Notes: a model not told the origin generated them from the letters alone. Positions 38,345 through 48,610 are shown, counted from the stretch's first letter. The stretch is DNA of 64,000 bases from Clostridia bacterium (GCA_029239755.1 JARBUI010000007.1:62001-126000); one strand, 5' to 3'. Numbers and translations are program-made.

Positions 38345-39313
38345 TCATAAATTAAAAAAATTTGTTTTTTGGATGGGCTTCACCCTATCAAGTGCTGCCT
38401 TAAGCCTTTCATCACTATATATTTGTTTTACCCTTTTCATTCTTTCTCTTATTTGTACTTTAGTTTCCTTAGCGGATCTATTTGTTTCATTGTAAATTGC
38501 ACAAAATGCCATACCTATATATCTTAGGTCTAATCTATTTAGCATATATTCTCCAAGTCCAGCTTGTTCCAGCAGTTCTTCCAGAAGCTGATGCACCTGC
38601 ACCTCATCTTCCCACATCTGTGGATTATAGGTATGAAGTGCAGATTTGGGATTACGTCTATAATGATACCAAGTATTGTGATCAATACACACTCCGCTGC
38701 ATTTCAGCAACGCTTGTACTGTGAAAACAAGATCTTCCATGATGGATAACCCGTTTTTAAATCTAAGTTTATACTCATCTATAAAGGTCTTCTTATACAG
38801 ACACCTCCACACTGAACCCATAATATAAGTGTACTTTGGCATAATATCATCAATCCCTATCATATTGGCTATAATATCATCTATAACTTCTTGTTTATTC
38901 AGGCTATTGCTTTTAACCTTTAATAACTTAGGCGTACTTCCCAGCCTGTCATCTTTATAATAGTTGCATAAACAAATCTCATATCCTGATCTAGACAGCT
39001 TACCATACATACTCTCATACATCTTTGGCTCTATCCAATCATCAGGATCGACAAAACCTATATAGTTTCCCTTGGCAATCCCTAGTCCTATGTTTCTGGC
39101 TGCGGCAACCCCCTGATTGATTTTATCAACAACTTTTATTCTAGCATCTTCTTTTGCATATTGATTACATATTGCAAGACTATTATCCGGTGAACCATCA
39201 TTGATGAGTATAACTTCAATATCTAACATAGTTTGTGCTAATATACTTTCTATACACTTAGGCAAATATTTTTCTACATTATATATTGGCACAATAATAC
39301 TTACTAAGTCCAT
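38345..39313 (-). CDS. Glycosyltransferase family 2
   Basis: 322 residues from the ATG that has AAAGG 9 nt upstream; ATG at 39334 is an alternative. It is a GT-A fold: VSIIVPIYNVEKYLPKCIES, NDGSPDNS, RNIGLGIAKGNYIGFVDPDDW with the metal-binding D-x-D. The C-terminal half has no membrane helix. It probably adds a sugar to a cell-surface polymer or to protein. It stands alone, so no polymer can be named. Confidence 0.9.
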   Translation of the reverse strand: MDLVSIIVPIYNVEKYLPKCIESILAQTMLDIEVILINDGSPDNSLAICNQYAKEDARIKVVDKINQGVAAARNIGLGIAKGNYIGFVDPDDWIEPKMYESMYGKLSRSGYEICLCNYYKDDRLGSTPKLLKVKSNSLNKQEVIDDIIANMIGIDDIMPKYTYIMGSVWRCLYKKTFIDEYKLRFKNGLSIMEDLVFTVQALLKCSGVCIDHNTWYHYRRNPKSALHTYNPQMWEDEVQVHQLLEELLEQAGLGEYMLNRLDLRYIGMAFCAIYNETNRSAKETKVQIRERMKRVKQIYSDERLKAALDRVKPIQKTNFFNL

Positions 39314-39411
39314 AGCACACATCCTTTGCTTCATTATCCTTTTCTTTTAATAATTATAGTATTTAATTGAATCTTATCACTTCACACCTTCCTCAGAAGT
39401 GCAAGGCAAAA

Positions 39412-39450
39412 AGATGGCTATACTCTATTTATATAGAGTTATAGCCATCT
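39412..39450 (-). terminator. Terminator of the stalk-protein gene
   Basis: An 11-bp stem AGATGGCTATA / TATAGCCATCT, extended by CTCTAT/ATAGAG with one bulged base, then T-rich sequence on the minus strand. Confidence 0.85.
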
Positions 39451-39485
39451 CATTCGTGTTATATAACTTTTACTTTAAAAAATAA

Positions 39486-40790
39486 TTATTTGTTTTTTGC
39501 TTTATTTTTATTTCCATTAACTGTAGTTTCATTTTCATTAATTGTAGTTGCAGCTTTATTTTGTTTAACCACAACTTTATTTTCTTTAGCTACAGTTTTA
39601 CTTTCTTTAACAATAATTTCAAGAATTGTAGATTTTCCTTCTGCCGTTTCAAATTTAATATCTGCTATTTGTCCTGCTTTTAAAGAATTTGCATTAGGCT
39701 GTTTTTTAGCCCCTTCATATTTTACTTTTGTTTTATTGCCAAATGAAATCTTAAGCTGTCCGCCTTCTTGTGCGCCACCTTGTACAACAATATATTTTCC
39801 ACTGTTATTTACTTCTATTATTTTAGCATCTTTAAGAAGTGTTTCTTTTTTCTCATCGTCTTTATCTTCTTCTGTCTTTTGCCCAAGCATCTTTATTTCA
39901 AATGCAAGTGTTTGAGGCGGTACTGAAGATGATACAACAGTTGAGTGTTTTACACTAACTTCCATACCAGCTTTAAGATCTGCTAAAGTATATGCTTTTG
40001 TATCACTTTCGCTAGTTATTTTTGTAACATCAGAAATATTTAAAATAGTGTAGTTTTCAGCTTTATCCTCAGTTCCTTCTTTGTAAATAGTAACTGTCTT
40101 ACTTTCAACTTTTACTTCTTTGATAATAGCTTTAGCGATTTCTACTTTTTGCGCAAGCATCTTTATTTCAAATGCTTCTGTTTGTGGTGGTACTGCAGAT
40201 GACACAACGGTTGAGTGTTTTACACTAACTTCCATACCAGCTTTAAGATCTGCTAAAGCATATGCTTTTGTATCACTTTCGCTAGTTATCTTTGTAGCAT
40301 CAGAAATATTTAAAATAGTGTAGTTTTCAGTCTTATCCTCAGTTCCTGCTTTGTAAATAGTAACTGTCTTACTTTCAACTTTTACTTCTTTGATAATAGC
40401 TTTAGCAATTTCTACTGTGCCTGTAGTTGTTGGTGTTACCACAAATGCACCGCTTGTGGTCGTTGGATTCGTCTGAATGGTCCCACTTGTAGTTGTTGAT
40501 GTTGTTATTTGCTGAGGTGATGTAGTCATAGTAACTGTGTTGTTATTAAATTGTGTCTGAAGCCCCAAAATTTTTGCTACATCAGCTAATGGTACGTAAG
40601 TTTTGTTATCATAAGCAATTGTTTTTGAATCCGCAAGTACTTTCTCACCATTTAAAGTATAAGAAATAGCTGGGTTAACATATGCTTTGACTGATTTCAT
40701 AGCTGGCTTAGCAACAAGCGTAAAACTTAATACACCTATTGTGCCAAAAAAGGCTACAGCTTTTAATTTTTTTGCAAAATATTGATTCAT
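39486..40790 (-). CDS. Secreted stalk-domain protein (copper amine oxidase N-terminal type) with tandem repeats
   Basis: 434 residues. The signal peptide (about 1-30) is followed by a PF07833-type stalk domain (LNGEKVLADSKTIAYDNKTY, VPLADVAKILGL; about 42-90), a Thr-rich linker (about 92-125), and two ~88-residue repeats (about 126-213 and 216-303) that each read EVKVESKTVTIYK...KAGMEVSVKHS and resemble DUF5666-type beta domains. A third, diverged unit and a Lys/Asn-rich tail end the chain. It is likely a surface-exposed, non-enzymatic protein. It is encoded just downstream of the sigma/anti-sigma pair and may be its target or partner. Confidence 0.75.
   Translation of the reverse strand: MNQYFAKKLKAVAFFGTIGVLSFTLVAKPAMKSVKAYVNPAISYTLNGEKVLADSKTIAYDNKTYVPLADVAKILGLQTQFNNNTVTMTTSPQQITTSTTTSGTIQTNPTTTSGAFVVTPTTTGTVEIAKAIIKEVKVESKTVTIYKAGTEDKTENYTILNISDATKITSESDTKAYALADLKAGMEVSVKHSTVVSSAVPPQTEAFEIKMLAQKVEIAKAIIKEVKVESKTVTIYKEGTEDKAENYTILNISDVTKITSESDTKAYTLADLKAGMEVSVKHSTVVSSSVPPQTLAFEIKMLGQKTEEDKDDEKKETLLKDAKIIEVNNSGKYIVVQGGAQEGGQLKISFGNKTKVKYEGAKKQPNANSLKAGQIADIKFETAEGKSTILEIIVKESKTVAKENKVVVKQNKAATTINENETTVNGNKNKAKNK
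39882..40415 (-). repeat. Tandem 270-bp in-gene direct repeat
   Basis: Two copies (39882-40145 and 40152-40415) start exactly 270 bp apart and are nearly identical over ~260 bp. They encode the two 88-residue repeats of the stalk protein and so represent a recent in-frame duplication. Confidence 0.9.
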
Positions 40791-40846
40791 TGTAAATCCT
40801 CCCTTATTATTTAATTTTATATGAAGTATGGATCATACTTACTTCT

Positions 40847-41899
40847 TTATTTTTTAGAGTTATTTTTCTTTATTTTACCGCCTTGTTTGTTGTGTACTTT
40901 CTTATTCTGTTTATTGCTAGTTTTATTATCTTGAGTTTGATTTATTTTACTATCTTTTTTTTTATCTCCATTAACCTGCTCTTTATTGTTTTGCTGATTA
41001 GCTGCTTTATTATCTTTCTTTGTTTCACTCTGATCTTTGGATAATTGATCTAGTTCAGTTTCATTATCTGTTTCATTTCTATCTTGACTATCAGAAGTTT
41101 CTGGAAGTGTGTTATCTTGTTTATCAGCTTTACTATTTTCCTTCATGTCTTTTTTAAGTTCTTTTATTGATTTCATAATTTCCTTAACAGAAGTATCCTT
41201 ATATTCCTCTACTACTATTTTGTCATCTAAAGCCTGTAACTTTTGTATAAGGTTAAGCTTTCCAGGGGTAATCCCTATTTCTTTTGCCTCAACCCTTCGC
41301 TCAAGTGCCACATTTTCTGTTATGACTTCAACCTCAATTTCTTGCACTGCAATATATTCTTCTGCGGCTTCTTTAGAAGCTTCAGTCAGCTTTTGTGCTT
41401 CCTCACTATCATCAGTGACTGAAGTAAGAGCAACTGCTCCCCCACCTTCTTTATTAAAGAATCCTTCTTTGTCAGCTTCTTCGATAATCTCTTTCACCCC
41501 TGCCTCAACCTTCTTATTGAGGACACTGGTGATTTCTAGAATTTTTTCGCCTTCTCTATTATAACCTTTGGCTTCTACAATCCTATCCCATCTATTAATT
41601 CCTAGTTCTATACTAGGATTGATATCAACATCCAGATAGGCTACTGGTTCTTTATAGTAACTGTGCCCCTTAACAATTCCTGTAAGCAGCAGCATGCACA
41701 CCACCACAGATGCTACCATTACATTCTTAGAATATACATTCCAGAAGTACCTTTTTTTAATTCCTGCTTTATGCAATACGGATGATTTAATTCTAGCTGC
41801 CGTTTGAGTATTAACTGCAAAAAGTACATTCGTATCTAATAACTGATCAACTTCTTCTAAGCTTAATTCTTCAAGTATATTTGTTAATTCAGTTTCCAC
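40847..41899 (-). CDS. RsgI-like anti-sigma factor
   Basis: 350 residues from GTG, with AAGGAG 9 nt upstream inside the sigma gene. The cytosolic part (about 1-55) should bind the sigma factor. One membrane helix (about 60-78) is followed by an RsgI-type extracellular domain with the hallmark YLDVDINPSIELGIN; the Asn-Pro in this motif is the autoproteolysis site reported for RsgI proteins. A helical region and a long Lys/Asn/Gln/Asp-rich tail (about 240-350) follow instead of a carbohydrate-binding module. It overlaps the sigma gene by 11 bp, so the two are co-translated. It senses an unknown envelope signal. Confidence 0.85.
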   Translation of the reverse strand: METELTNILEELSLEEVDQLLDTNVLFAVNTQTAARIKSSVLHKAGIKKRYFWNVYSKNVMVASVVVCMLLLTGIVKGHSYYKEPVAYLDVDINPSIELGINRWDRIVEAKGYNREGEKILEITSVLNKKVEAGVKEIIEEADKEGFFNKEGGGAVALTSVTDDSEEAQKLTEASKEAAEEYIAVQEIEVEVITENVALERRVEAKEIGITPGKLNLIQKLQALDDKIVVEEYKDTSVKEIMKSIKELKKDMKENSKADKQDNTLPETSDSQDRNETDNETELDQLSKDQSETKKDNKAANQQNNKEQVNGDKKKDSKINQTQDNKTSNKQNKKVHNKQGGKIKKNNSKK

Positions 41900-42467
41900 T
41901 TCTTTTCGCTCCTTCCCAAACCTTTTTTAATTTTATAAGTGCCCTTGAAACCCTTTTATCTATCGTATTTACTTTTATCCCCATCACTTCACTAATAGCT
42001 TTTGAAGGCTGCTGAAAAAAGTATCTGCGTATTAATATTTCACTGTCTGGTTCACCTAATGCCTTAATTTCCTCAATCAGGATACGTCTTTGCTCTTTAT
42101 CACTATAGATCTTTTCATTATCCATGTTTAGGTCTGCAAACTCTAATTCATTAACCGTTTCCAGTGAAACTACTTTACTATTTTGTTTATAATGTCTGCG
42201 ATAAATATCAATTGCTTTCCTTTTTGCAATAAGAGCTAAAAAAGCTTTTAGTGATCCTTTATTAAGATCTATTTTTGTTCTGTTTTTATAAACTTCGTAA
42301 AATACATCACTAACACATTCTTCAACGTCTTCCCTACTACAAATCGTGGCAATCTTACTATGTACAATGGTATACACAAGACCCATATAAGTATCCATCA
42401 TAAGTTCCAGTCCTTTATCCTGCGCGCGATGTAAAAGATCCAAAATCTCATCATCTGTAGCCACCAT
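41889..42467 (-). CDS. ECF-type RNA polymerase sigma factor
   Basis: 192 residues. Region 2 (about 20-90) has TYMGLVYTIVHSKI, DVEECVSDVFYEVY and AFLALIAKRKAIDIYRRH. Region 4 (about 125-185) has ILIRRYFFQQPSKAISEVMGI and VNTIDKRVSRALIKLKK. The layout is that of group 4 (ECF) sigma factors, although its partner carries the RsgI domain usually paired with SigI. It is probably kept inactive by the overlapping anti-sigma gene. Likely targets include its own operon and the downstream stalk protein. Confidence 0.9.
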   Translation of the reverse strand: MVATDDEILDLLHRAQDKGLELMMDTYMGLVYTIVHSKIATICSREDVEECVSDVFYEVYKNRTKIDLNKGSLKAFLALIAKRKAIDIYRRHYKQNSKVVSLETVNELEFADLNMDNEKIYSDKEQRRILIEEIKALGEPDSEILIRRYFFQQPSKAISEVMGIKVNTIDKRVSRALIKLKKVWEGAKRSGN

Positions 42468-42613
42468 TTCACCCGCCTTCTTGTAACCTTGCCCTATCCT
42501 TCTAAATCTATATTCGTAGACTCTTTTAGGAATCTGACATACTTTCTTATATTATATATTATTTTTTATTTTTATCTTAACTTACTTGTTTAATTTTAAT
42601 ACATTGACTTAAA

Positions 42614-42653
42614 AGGTGATTATAGTTTTATGAATTCAAAACTATAATCACCT
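42614..42653 (-). terminator. Terminator of the CZB chemoreceptor gene
   Basis: A perfect 16-bp stem (42614-42629 / 42638-42653) with an 8-nt loop, past the stop codon of the chemoreceptor gene. Confidence 0.8.
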
Positions 42654-42683
42654 CTATTTTCTTTACTATTTTATTTTGTATGT

Positions 42684-44153
42684 TTATGCTCTTAATATCT
42701 CCTCTCCTGCCTTAGACTTTATTTCAATAGCTCTAGTGATCTTATCTATATAATCAAATATTTGCTTTGATAGTCCTTCTGCTTGCAAGTAAAGGCTATT
42801 AGCCTCTCTAGTGTTCTTCATGTTAATTGCCTTTATTACCTTTTCACCCATATTATGTAATGCGTGATGTACTGAATCAATAGCTGACCACTCTTTAGTG
42901 ATATCAGGGTGAGTTACACTAATAGAATGATAAAAATGTCCAAAAGCACATCTTTTTGAATTAGTTTGAATAGGATATGTCCTCATTTCATCTACCATTC
43001 GTTTTAAGTTTATCATCCAATTACGGTGGGCTTCTTTTGCCTTTGTAAGGTTACTTAGTAAATCATCATTTGTAATTGCATTCATCCCACCATTTAAAGC
43101 CATTATCATATCTCTTACAATGCTACTCAGTTCTTCATCGACTATAGTTATTTGCTTAGCATTCTCAGCACTTTGAGTCGCATCAGCATGAATACTCTGG
43201 GTCATATAGCTTAACTTCTCTGCATCTTGAGCTGAAGAGTTCATAGCTTCATTGATTTGTTTTGCTGATTCTTTTATGTCTCTCATTGATTCAGATATTT
43301 TATCAACATCTTTGATAGTATCTTTTAGCATGGATACATTTTCTTTTATTGTCCCTGATATGATGTCAAGTTTTGAATTCATATTAGTAGTAGAGTGCAT
43401 TGTGTTATTCAGACTCTCTCTCCCCCTATTGGCTGCTTGATGAATATTGTTTACAAAGTTTCTCATATCACCTAGGTTAGTTTTAGTCCCATCTGCAAGT
43501 TTTCTAATTTCTTCAGCTACAACTGCAAAGCCTCTTCCATATTCTCCTGCCCTGGCAGCTTCAATTGAGGCATTGAGCGCGAGCAAATTTGTCTGCTCTG
43601 CTATAGCTTCAACGCCACTTACTATTTCATTCACCTTAACTGCCATGTCAACTAACTGCTTTATTTGCTCACTCATTAGGGTTGTATCTTTAACAACATT
43701 TTCTTTTAATAGGTTAATTTCATTTAATTGAATCATACTCTTATCATTCTTTTCAACTAAAGCCTTAGAAGACTTCGCAAGCCCATTCATGGTATCAGAG
43801 GTGTAATTTATTGTTTCATTGACCTGACTCATACTTGCGGTAATTTCCTCTACTATAGCTAGGTTAGATTCACTTAAAGTTGACATGTCTTTTGCAAAAT
43901 CAATCAATTTATAAGAAGAATACTTCATTCTTACATCAAAGTCACTTAAAGATGATATGATGCCTAGCATTTTTCTAGCACTAACAGACATTTTCTTTTC
44001 ACTTGCTAAAAGGTTATCAAAATGCCTGAGCAATGTTTTATGAATGGGATAATCTACCTTAGGGCTATCAACAACCTTTCCGTTTAACCTATCTTCAACG
44101 CTTTTAATGATACAAACAGCTTCATCACAAGGTGCTTTTTTAAACCATTTCAT
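42684..44153 (-). CDS. Soluble chemoreceptor with C-terminal CZB zinc-binding domain
   Basis: 489 residues with no membrane helix, so cytosolic. The signalling domain has the tip sequence [20 protein letters not shown] and [10 protein letters not shown]. The C-terminal ~115 residues form a chemoreceptor zinc-binding (CZB) domain with the expected His/Cys set: [20 protein letters not shown] and [13 protein letters not shown] domains bind zinc through three His and one Cys and have been tied to hypochlorite or zinc sensing and to c-di-GMP control. GGGGG precedes the ATG. It is monocistronic. Confidence 0.9.
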   Translation of the reverse strand: MKWFKKAPCDEAVCIIKSVEDRLNGKVVDSPKVDYPIHKTLLRHFDNLLASEKKMSVSARKMLGIISSLSDFDVRMKYSSYKLIDFAKDMSTLSESNLAIVEEITASMSQVNETINYTSDTMNGLAKSSKALVEKNDKSMIQLNEINLLKENVVKDTTLMSEQIKQLVDMAVKVNEIVSGVEAIAEQTNLLALNASIEAARAGEYGRGFAVVAEEIRKLADGTKTNLGDMRNFVNNIHQAANRGRESLNNTMHSTTNMNSKLDIISGTIKENVSMLKDTIKDVDKISESMRDIKESAKQINEAMNSSAQDAEKLSYMTQSIHADATQSAENAKQITIVDEELSSIVRDMIMALNGGMNAITNDDLLSNLTKAKEAHRNWMINLKRMVDEMRTYPIQTNSKRCAFGHFYHSISVTHPDITKEWSAIDSVHHALHNMGEKVIKAINMKNTREANSLYLQAEGLSKQIFDYIDKITRAIEIKSKAGEEILRA

Positions 44154-44365
44154 TATATCTATACCCCCTACACTATAATATTTTTTTAACTATATAAAAA
44201 AGGTTTAAAATAGTCCATTACTGTAACAGCAGGCCAAAGGGACCGTTTCTTTTAAATATGGCAACCTTGAAGGCTCGCTGCTGCCTAATATTCTACTCAA
44301 TTATAAATATTACATATGTTTTATTCATATGCTTCATTCTTGATCACAAAAATTGCAAAATAAAA

Positions 44366-44403
44366 ATGTGTGGATCATACTTCCTATCTTACGATCCACA
44401 CAT
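44366..44403 (-). terminator. Terminator of the MFS permease gene
   Basis: An 11-bp stem ATGTGTGGATC (44366-44376) / GATCCACACAT (44393-44403), then TTTTATTTT on the minus strand. The rest of 44154-44365 is the chemoreceptor leader; it holds small GC-rich hairpins near 44225-44305 that match no riboswitch class I know. Confidence 0.85.
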
Positions 44404-44442
44404 TAAATACATTTTAAGTTTTTATTTTATTTTTGAATATTT

Positions 44443-45702
44443 TCATCCTCCAACAGACTCCGAAATGCCATCTTTAAGTGCAACATTACTCTTAAGAATA
44501 ATACATAGAGCTGCTAAGAAAAGGCTTATATTTAGTATAAACGGATAAGCCTTGTTCATATCCGACAGCATGCCTGATATATATCCAAATGGTAATGAAA
44601 AAATAAGTATAACCGCATAAATAATAGATGTCATTCTCGATCTTTCTTCGGGGCTTGCATTAAGTACAAGCATAGATTCACTTAATGGATCTACGAGTGC
44701 CATGGCACATGCCTCCAAAAATGTACTTACAACAAGCAGCATATACCCCCTCTCTGGGAGTGTTATGAGCAGCAATTGGCTGAATATAAAACATAGAAAC
44801 CCTGTTATCATGGGTCTCTTCAGATTAAAAGCAGAAATTCTATGGGCGGTGGCAAAGAAAAATATAAGCATGATACTTGAACGGATAAATGGGAAAAAGG
44901 CTATATTTTCTACTGGGATACGTATTTTTTCTGTTACAATGATACTCCAAAAAGTACTCGTAGTAGTTCTGCAGATCGTAATGATAAGTAAAACTACTAT
45001 GGTATAATATAATTTGGGGGATCTTGAAATATGTGCTAAAACATTCCTATAATCTATAAGTATTTTACAGAGAGAAGTATTTTTAGTTTCTTCCATTCTA
45101 ATTTTACCACGTTTAGTTTCCTCAGAAAAAATGTACACTATAATGAACTTTATGGTCATCATAACAAAACTTAGTACAAATAACATTCTCATTGTTGTAA
45201 CTAAAGAAAACTTGTTAATGAGAAATCCTGTAATAGGTGCTATAAAGGCCACTAAAAGACCTGAAATATAAACAAGTGACCACATATTAACAATATCCTT
45301 TTGCTCTGCATCTTCAACAAAAAGACATCCCCATGAAATCATCGTAACACGCCACATAGCATTAATGACTGCAGCTACAATAAAATAGTAAATATTCTGA
45401 GCCGCTGCCCAAATAAGGCAAGGAACACTCCACGAAAGTATATCAAAAATAAAGGTGGTAGCCTTTCTGCCTAACTTATCATTAACAGCACCTCCGAGAA
45501 GCGAGAAAATAATTTGAAACAACGTACTGATACTTACAATCATACCAATCTGTGTGTCTGTTACTCCCAGCGTTATCATATATACAGAAACATAGGGCAT
45601 ATAAAGATTATAAGGAATACCCCATAAGGGTTCTGGATATAAACATGCTCTCGGGTTCCCTCGAAGATTTATAAGGGTTGCTATCAGGGGATGATTTTTC
45701 AT
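44443..45702 (-). CDS. Major facilitator superfamily permease
   Basis: 419 residues and about 12 membrane helices, with the MFS loop 2-3 signature GGAVNDKLGRKATTF. The cytosolic centre (EETKRGKIRMEETKN) splits two six-helix halves. The substrate cannot be assigned; similar clostridial proteins are annotated as drug or sugar efflux permeases. It is monocistronic, with its own terminator. Confidence 0.85.
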   Translation of the reverse strand: MKNHPLIATLINLRGNPRACLYPEPLWGIPYNLYMPYVSVYMITLGVTDTQIGMIVSISTLFQIIFSLLGGAVNDKLGRKATTFIFDILSWSVPCLIWAAAQNIYYFIVAAVINAMWRVTMISWGCLFVEDAEQKDIVNMWSLVYISGLLVAFIAPITGFLINKFSLVTTMRMLFVLSFVMMTIKFIIVYIFSEETKRGKIRMEETKNTSLCKILIDYRNVLAHISRSPKLYYTIVVLLIITICRTTTSTFWSIIVTEKIRIPVENIAFFPFIRSSIMLIFFFATAHRISAFNLKRPMITGFLCFIFSQLLLITLPERGYMLLVVSTFLEACAMALVDPLSESMLVLNASPEERSRMTSIIYAVILIFSLPFGYISGMLSDMNKAYPFILNISLFLAALCIILKSNVALKDGISESVGG

Positions 45703-45813
45703 AAAAAACCTCTTCTCTATCTAATCAATAGTTATATTATACTTGAGATAAATAGCAAACACAATTTTATTGTTCATATTAATATCTATTTAAAGTTATA
45801 ACTTTTTGCTTAG

Positions 45814-47259
45814 CTAACGAAGTAATTCTTTGCCAGAAATACCAGGTTCCGTCATAGATATAGTATCTAGAATACAAGTCAGCTCTTTTTCATTTAACAA
45901 TCCTTCTTTTAAAATAAGTTCTCTAATCGATCCCCCTGTTTTAATGGCATTTTTAGCTAACGTCGCTGCCTTTTGATAGCCTACATGTGGGCATAGTGCC
46001 GTGATAATTCCCACACTATTCTCCACAAGATCTCGGCATCTCTCTCTATTAGCGGTAATCCCGGTCACACAATTATCTACAAAAGTATTAACAGCATAGG
46101 TAAGGGTATCAATAGATTGGAAAAGACAGTAAAAAATGATAGGCTCAAAAGCATTAAGTTCTAGTTGTCCAGCCTCTGCTGCCATTGTAATAGTAAGATC
46201 ATTTCCAATAATATTGAAGGCTACTTGGTTTACTACCTCAGGTATCACAGGATTCACTTTACCAGGCATGATGGAAGATCCATTTTGCTTGGGTGGCAAA
46301 TTAATTTCCCCAAAACCAGTTCTAGGCCCCGAAGACATAAGTCTTAAATCATTTGATATTTTAGATAAGGTTACAGCTGAGGCCTTAACAGCACCGGATA
46401 CAGCTACAAAAGAATCTACATTTTGTGTAGCATCAATAAGATCAAAAGCCTGTACGAGTCCCATCCCTGTAATTTTATCTAGGTTAGGAACAACGCGCTT
46501 TAAATATTGTTCATCTGCATTAAGTCCTGTACCTACTGCTGTTCCGCCAAGATTAAGCGAACGCATTTCATCCTTTGCTTTTTCCATGCGATGAATATCT
46601 CTGTTAATAGCTGCCGCGTAGGCCTTAAACTCCTGCCCTAGCCGAATAGGGACAGCATCTTGCATTTGTGTTCTTCCCATCTTGATGACATCATTAAACT
46701 CTTCTGCCTTTTCACATAATGCATGATACAATCGTCTAAGTTCTACTTGAGCGTTTTCTAACAGCTTAAGTGCTGTCATCTTACCCGCTGTTGGGATTAC
46801 ATCGTTAGTAGACTGTCCATAATTGACATGATCATTAGGATTGACTATAGAATAGTCCCCTTTTATGCCTCCCAAGAGTTCAATGGCACGATTAGCTATA
46901 ACTTCATTTGCATTCATGTTAAGTGAAGTCCCAGCCCCCCCTTGAATGGGGTCAACAATAAAATACTGATGGAGCTTTCCACCTATAATTTCATCGCAAG
47001 CTTTTACAATAGCATCTGCAATTTTTTTATCAAGCAGTCCCACCTCATAATTTGTAATGGCTGCTGCTTTTTTAATCTGCGCTAAGCTATTTATAATTTC
47101 ACTATGCATTTCAAGTCCAGTAATGCGGAAATTTTCTGCTGCTCTTAGAGACTGCACGCCATAATAGACATCTTTTAAGACATCCTTCGTACCTATTGAA
47201 TCCTTCTCTAAACGATAATCTTCTTGTGAATACTCTTTTTCAAGTTTTTCCTTATTCAT
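45814..47259 (-). CDS. aspA: Aspartate ammonia-lyase
   Basis: 481 residues from the ATG that follows GAGTGAAGAGG; a TTG seven codons upstream is less likely. It belongs to the fumarase/aspartase superfamily with the signature GSSIMPGKVNPVIPE, substrate loop QGGAGTSLNMNANEV and GRTQMQDAVPI. It splits aspartate into fumarate and ammonia. It is the third gene of a YfcC permease - M20 peptidase - aspA run, consistent with fermentative use of aspartate or Asp-containing peptides. Confidence 0.92.
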   Translation of the reverse strand: MNKEKLEKEYSQEDYRLEKDSIGTKDVLKDVYYGVQSLRAAENFRITGLEMHSEIINSLAQIKKAAAITNYEVGLLDKKIADAIVKACDEIIGGKLHQYFIVDPIQGGAGTSLNMNANEVIANRAIELLGGIKGDYSIVNPNDHVNYGQSTNDVIPTAGKMTALKLLENAQVELRRLYHALCEKAEEFNDVIKMGRTQMQDAVPIRLGQEFKAYAAAINRDIHRMEKAKDEMRSLNLGGTAVGTGLNADEQYLKRVVPNLDKITGMGLVQAFDLIDATQNVDSFVAVSGAVKASAVTLSKISNDLRLMSSGPRTGFGEINLPPKQNGSSIMPGKVNPVIPEVVNQVAFNIIGNDLTITMAAEAGQLELNAFEPIIFYCLFQSIDTLTYAVNTFVDNCVTGITANRERCRDLVENSVGIITALCPHVGYQKAATLAKNAIKTGGSIRELILKEGLLNEKELTCILDTISMTEPGISGKELLR

Positions 47260-47293
47260 AGCCTCTTCACTCCCGGTCAAATAATTTGTTACG

Positions 47294-48610
47294 CTATTTA
47301 TGCGTTACACACTTTATAAACGCTGCCCGGTAAACTTCTGCAGCCTTCATCATATCATCAATTGCTACACGTTCATTAGGCTGATGCTCACTTGTAGGAC
47401 TAGCAGGTAAGTTTGCGCCAAATGCCACACAGTTATCAAAAGCTCTTGCATAAGTTGCTCCTGCTGAAATATAAGGTTGTGAGATAATATCCCCTGTTAT
47501 TTCACGATAAGCATTAAGCAGCTGTGTTACGAGTTCACTTCCTAACGGTACGTGAATAGGTTTTAGCCAGTCATATTCTTCTACTATGAGATGATATTTT
47601 GAGGCAACTTCTCTAATGATATTTAAAACAGTTTCTTTTTTTTGTCCTACTGGCAGCCTCAGGTCTACACTGAAAACTGTACCATCTTTATTCGCATTCA
47701 TCTTACTAAGATTAACAGTTACAGGTCCTGAAAAATCCGAAAGATCCTGAGCCGTAAATCCTTCAAACTTAAATTGGTTATTTAAAATGTCACACGCAAA
47801 TTGTATGGCATAATCTACATAGCCAGCTTCATAAAGCGCCTCCAAAAGATGTAGGTTAGCACTTATCCCTTTCCATGGATTTTTAGCATGAGCTGTCAAA
47901 CCTGTTACTACAATCTCATCATCTTCCACATGATAAGAAAATCCCCTTTTCACCAGGGCTTCCTCAATCTTCATCTCCCTACGGCACCTTGCAAAAGCGG
48001 AAACGGCATTAAAACTATCTCCCCCATAGTAGTGATATGCTGGCGTACTAGCATCCTTTATCAAAATTTGAAGCAGTCCTTTTTCAGCATATGTAAGAGG
48101 GAACGTAGAATCTGGTGTGAATCCACTTTTAGGTGCTTCCTCTCTTTTTGTATATTCGCTCATACAACGCCATAAAGTTTCTTCATCTGTTCCAAAAATA
48201 AAACGCACACGTTTATTCAGGAGGTAGCCATCATCAATAAGTGACTTGAGTGCATAGGCTGCAAGGACAATAGGTCCCTTGTCATCCTGTACCCCTCTGC
48301 CACAAATACATCCCTCTTTAATGATAGGTACAAATGGATTATGTTCCCATCCATCTTCTTCTCTGGCACTAACTACATCGATATGTCCAAGCACCCCAAA
48401 AAGTTCTCCCTCTCCTAGTTCAGCATAACCATAAGCTCCATCTTCTGCCTTATAAGTATGAAATCCAAGCTTATGCATCATCCCTAAGGCCACGTCCAAA
48501 CATCTGTCTATCGGCTCACCAAAAAGATATGAATTGCTTTCTTCATAAACAGAAGGAATGGCTACTAGTCTACATATATTTTCAATTATTTCATTACGAT
48601 ATCTCTCCAT
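47294..48610 (-). CDS. M20-family metallopeptidase (PepV-like dipeptidase)
   Basis: 438 residues. Metal and active-site motifs: FGVLGHIDVV (first His and Asp), GRGVQDDKGP (bridging Asp) and FGTDEETLW (catalytic Glu), with a C-terminal GATYARAFDNCVAFGANLPA. Length and lid insertion fit PepV/Sapep-type dinuclear dipeptidases. It probably hydrolyses dipeptides in the cytosol and feeds aspartate to AspA. Confidence 0.9.
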   Translation of the reverse strand: MERYRNEIIENICRLVAIPSVYEESNSYLFGEPIDRCLDVALGMMHKLGFHTYKAEDGAYGYAELGEGELFGVLGHIDVVSAREEDGWEHNPFVPIIKEGCICGRGVQDDKGPIVLAAYALKSLIDDGYLLNKRVRFIFGTDEETLWRCMSEYTKREEAPKSGFTPDSTFPLTYAEKGLLQILIKDASTPAYHYYGGDSFNAVSAFARCRREMKIEEALVKRGFSYHVEDDEIVVTGLTAHAKNPWKGISANLHLLEALYEAGYVDYAIQFACDILNNQFKFEGFTAQDLSDFSGPVTVNLSKMNANKDGTVFSVDLRLPVGQKKETVLNIIREVASKYHLIVEEYDWLKPIHVPLGSELVTQLLNAYREITGDIISQPYISAGATYARAFDNCVAFGANLPASPTSEHQPNERVAIDDMMKAAEVYRAAFIKCVTHK

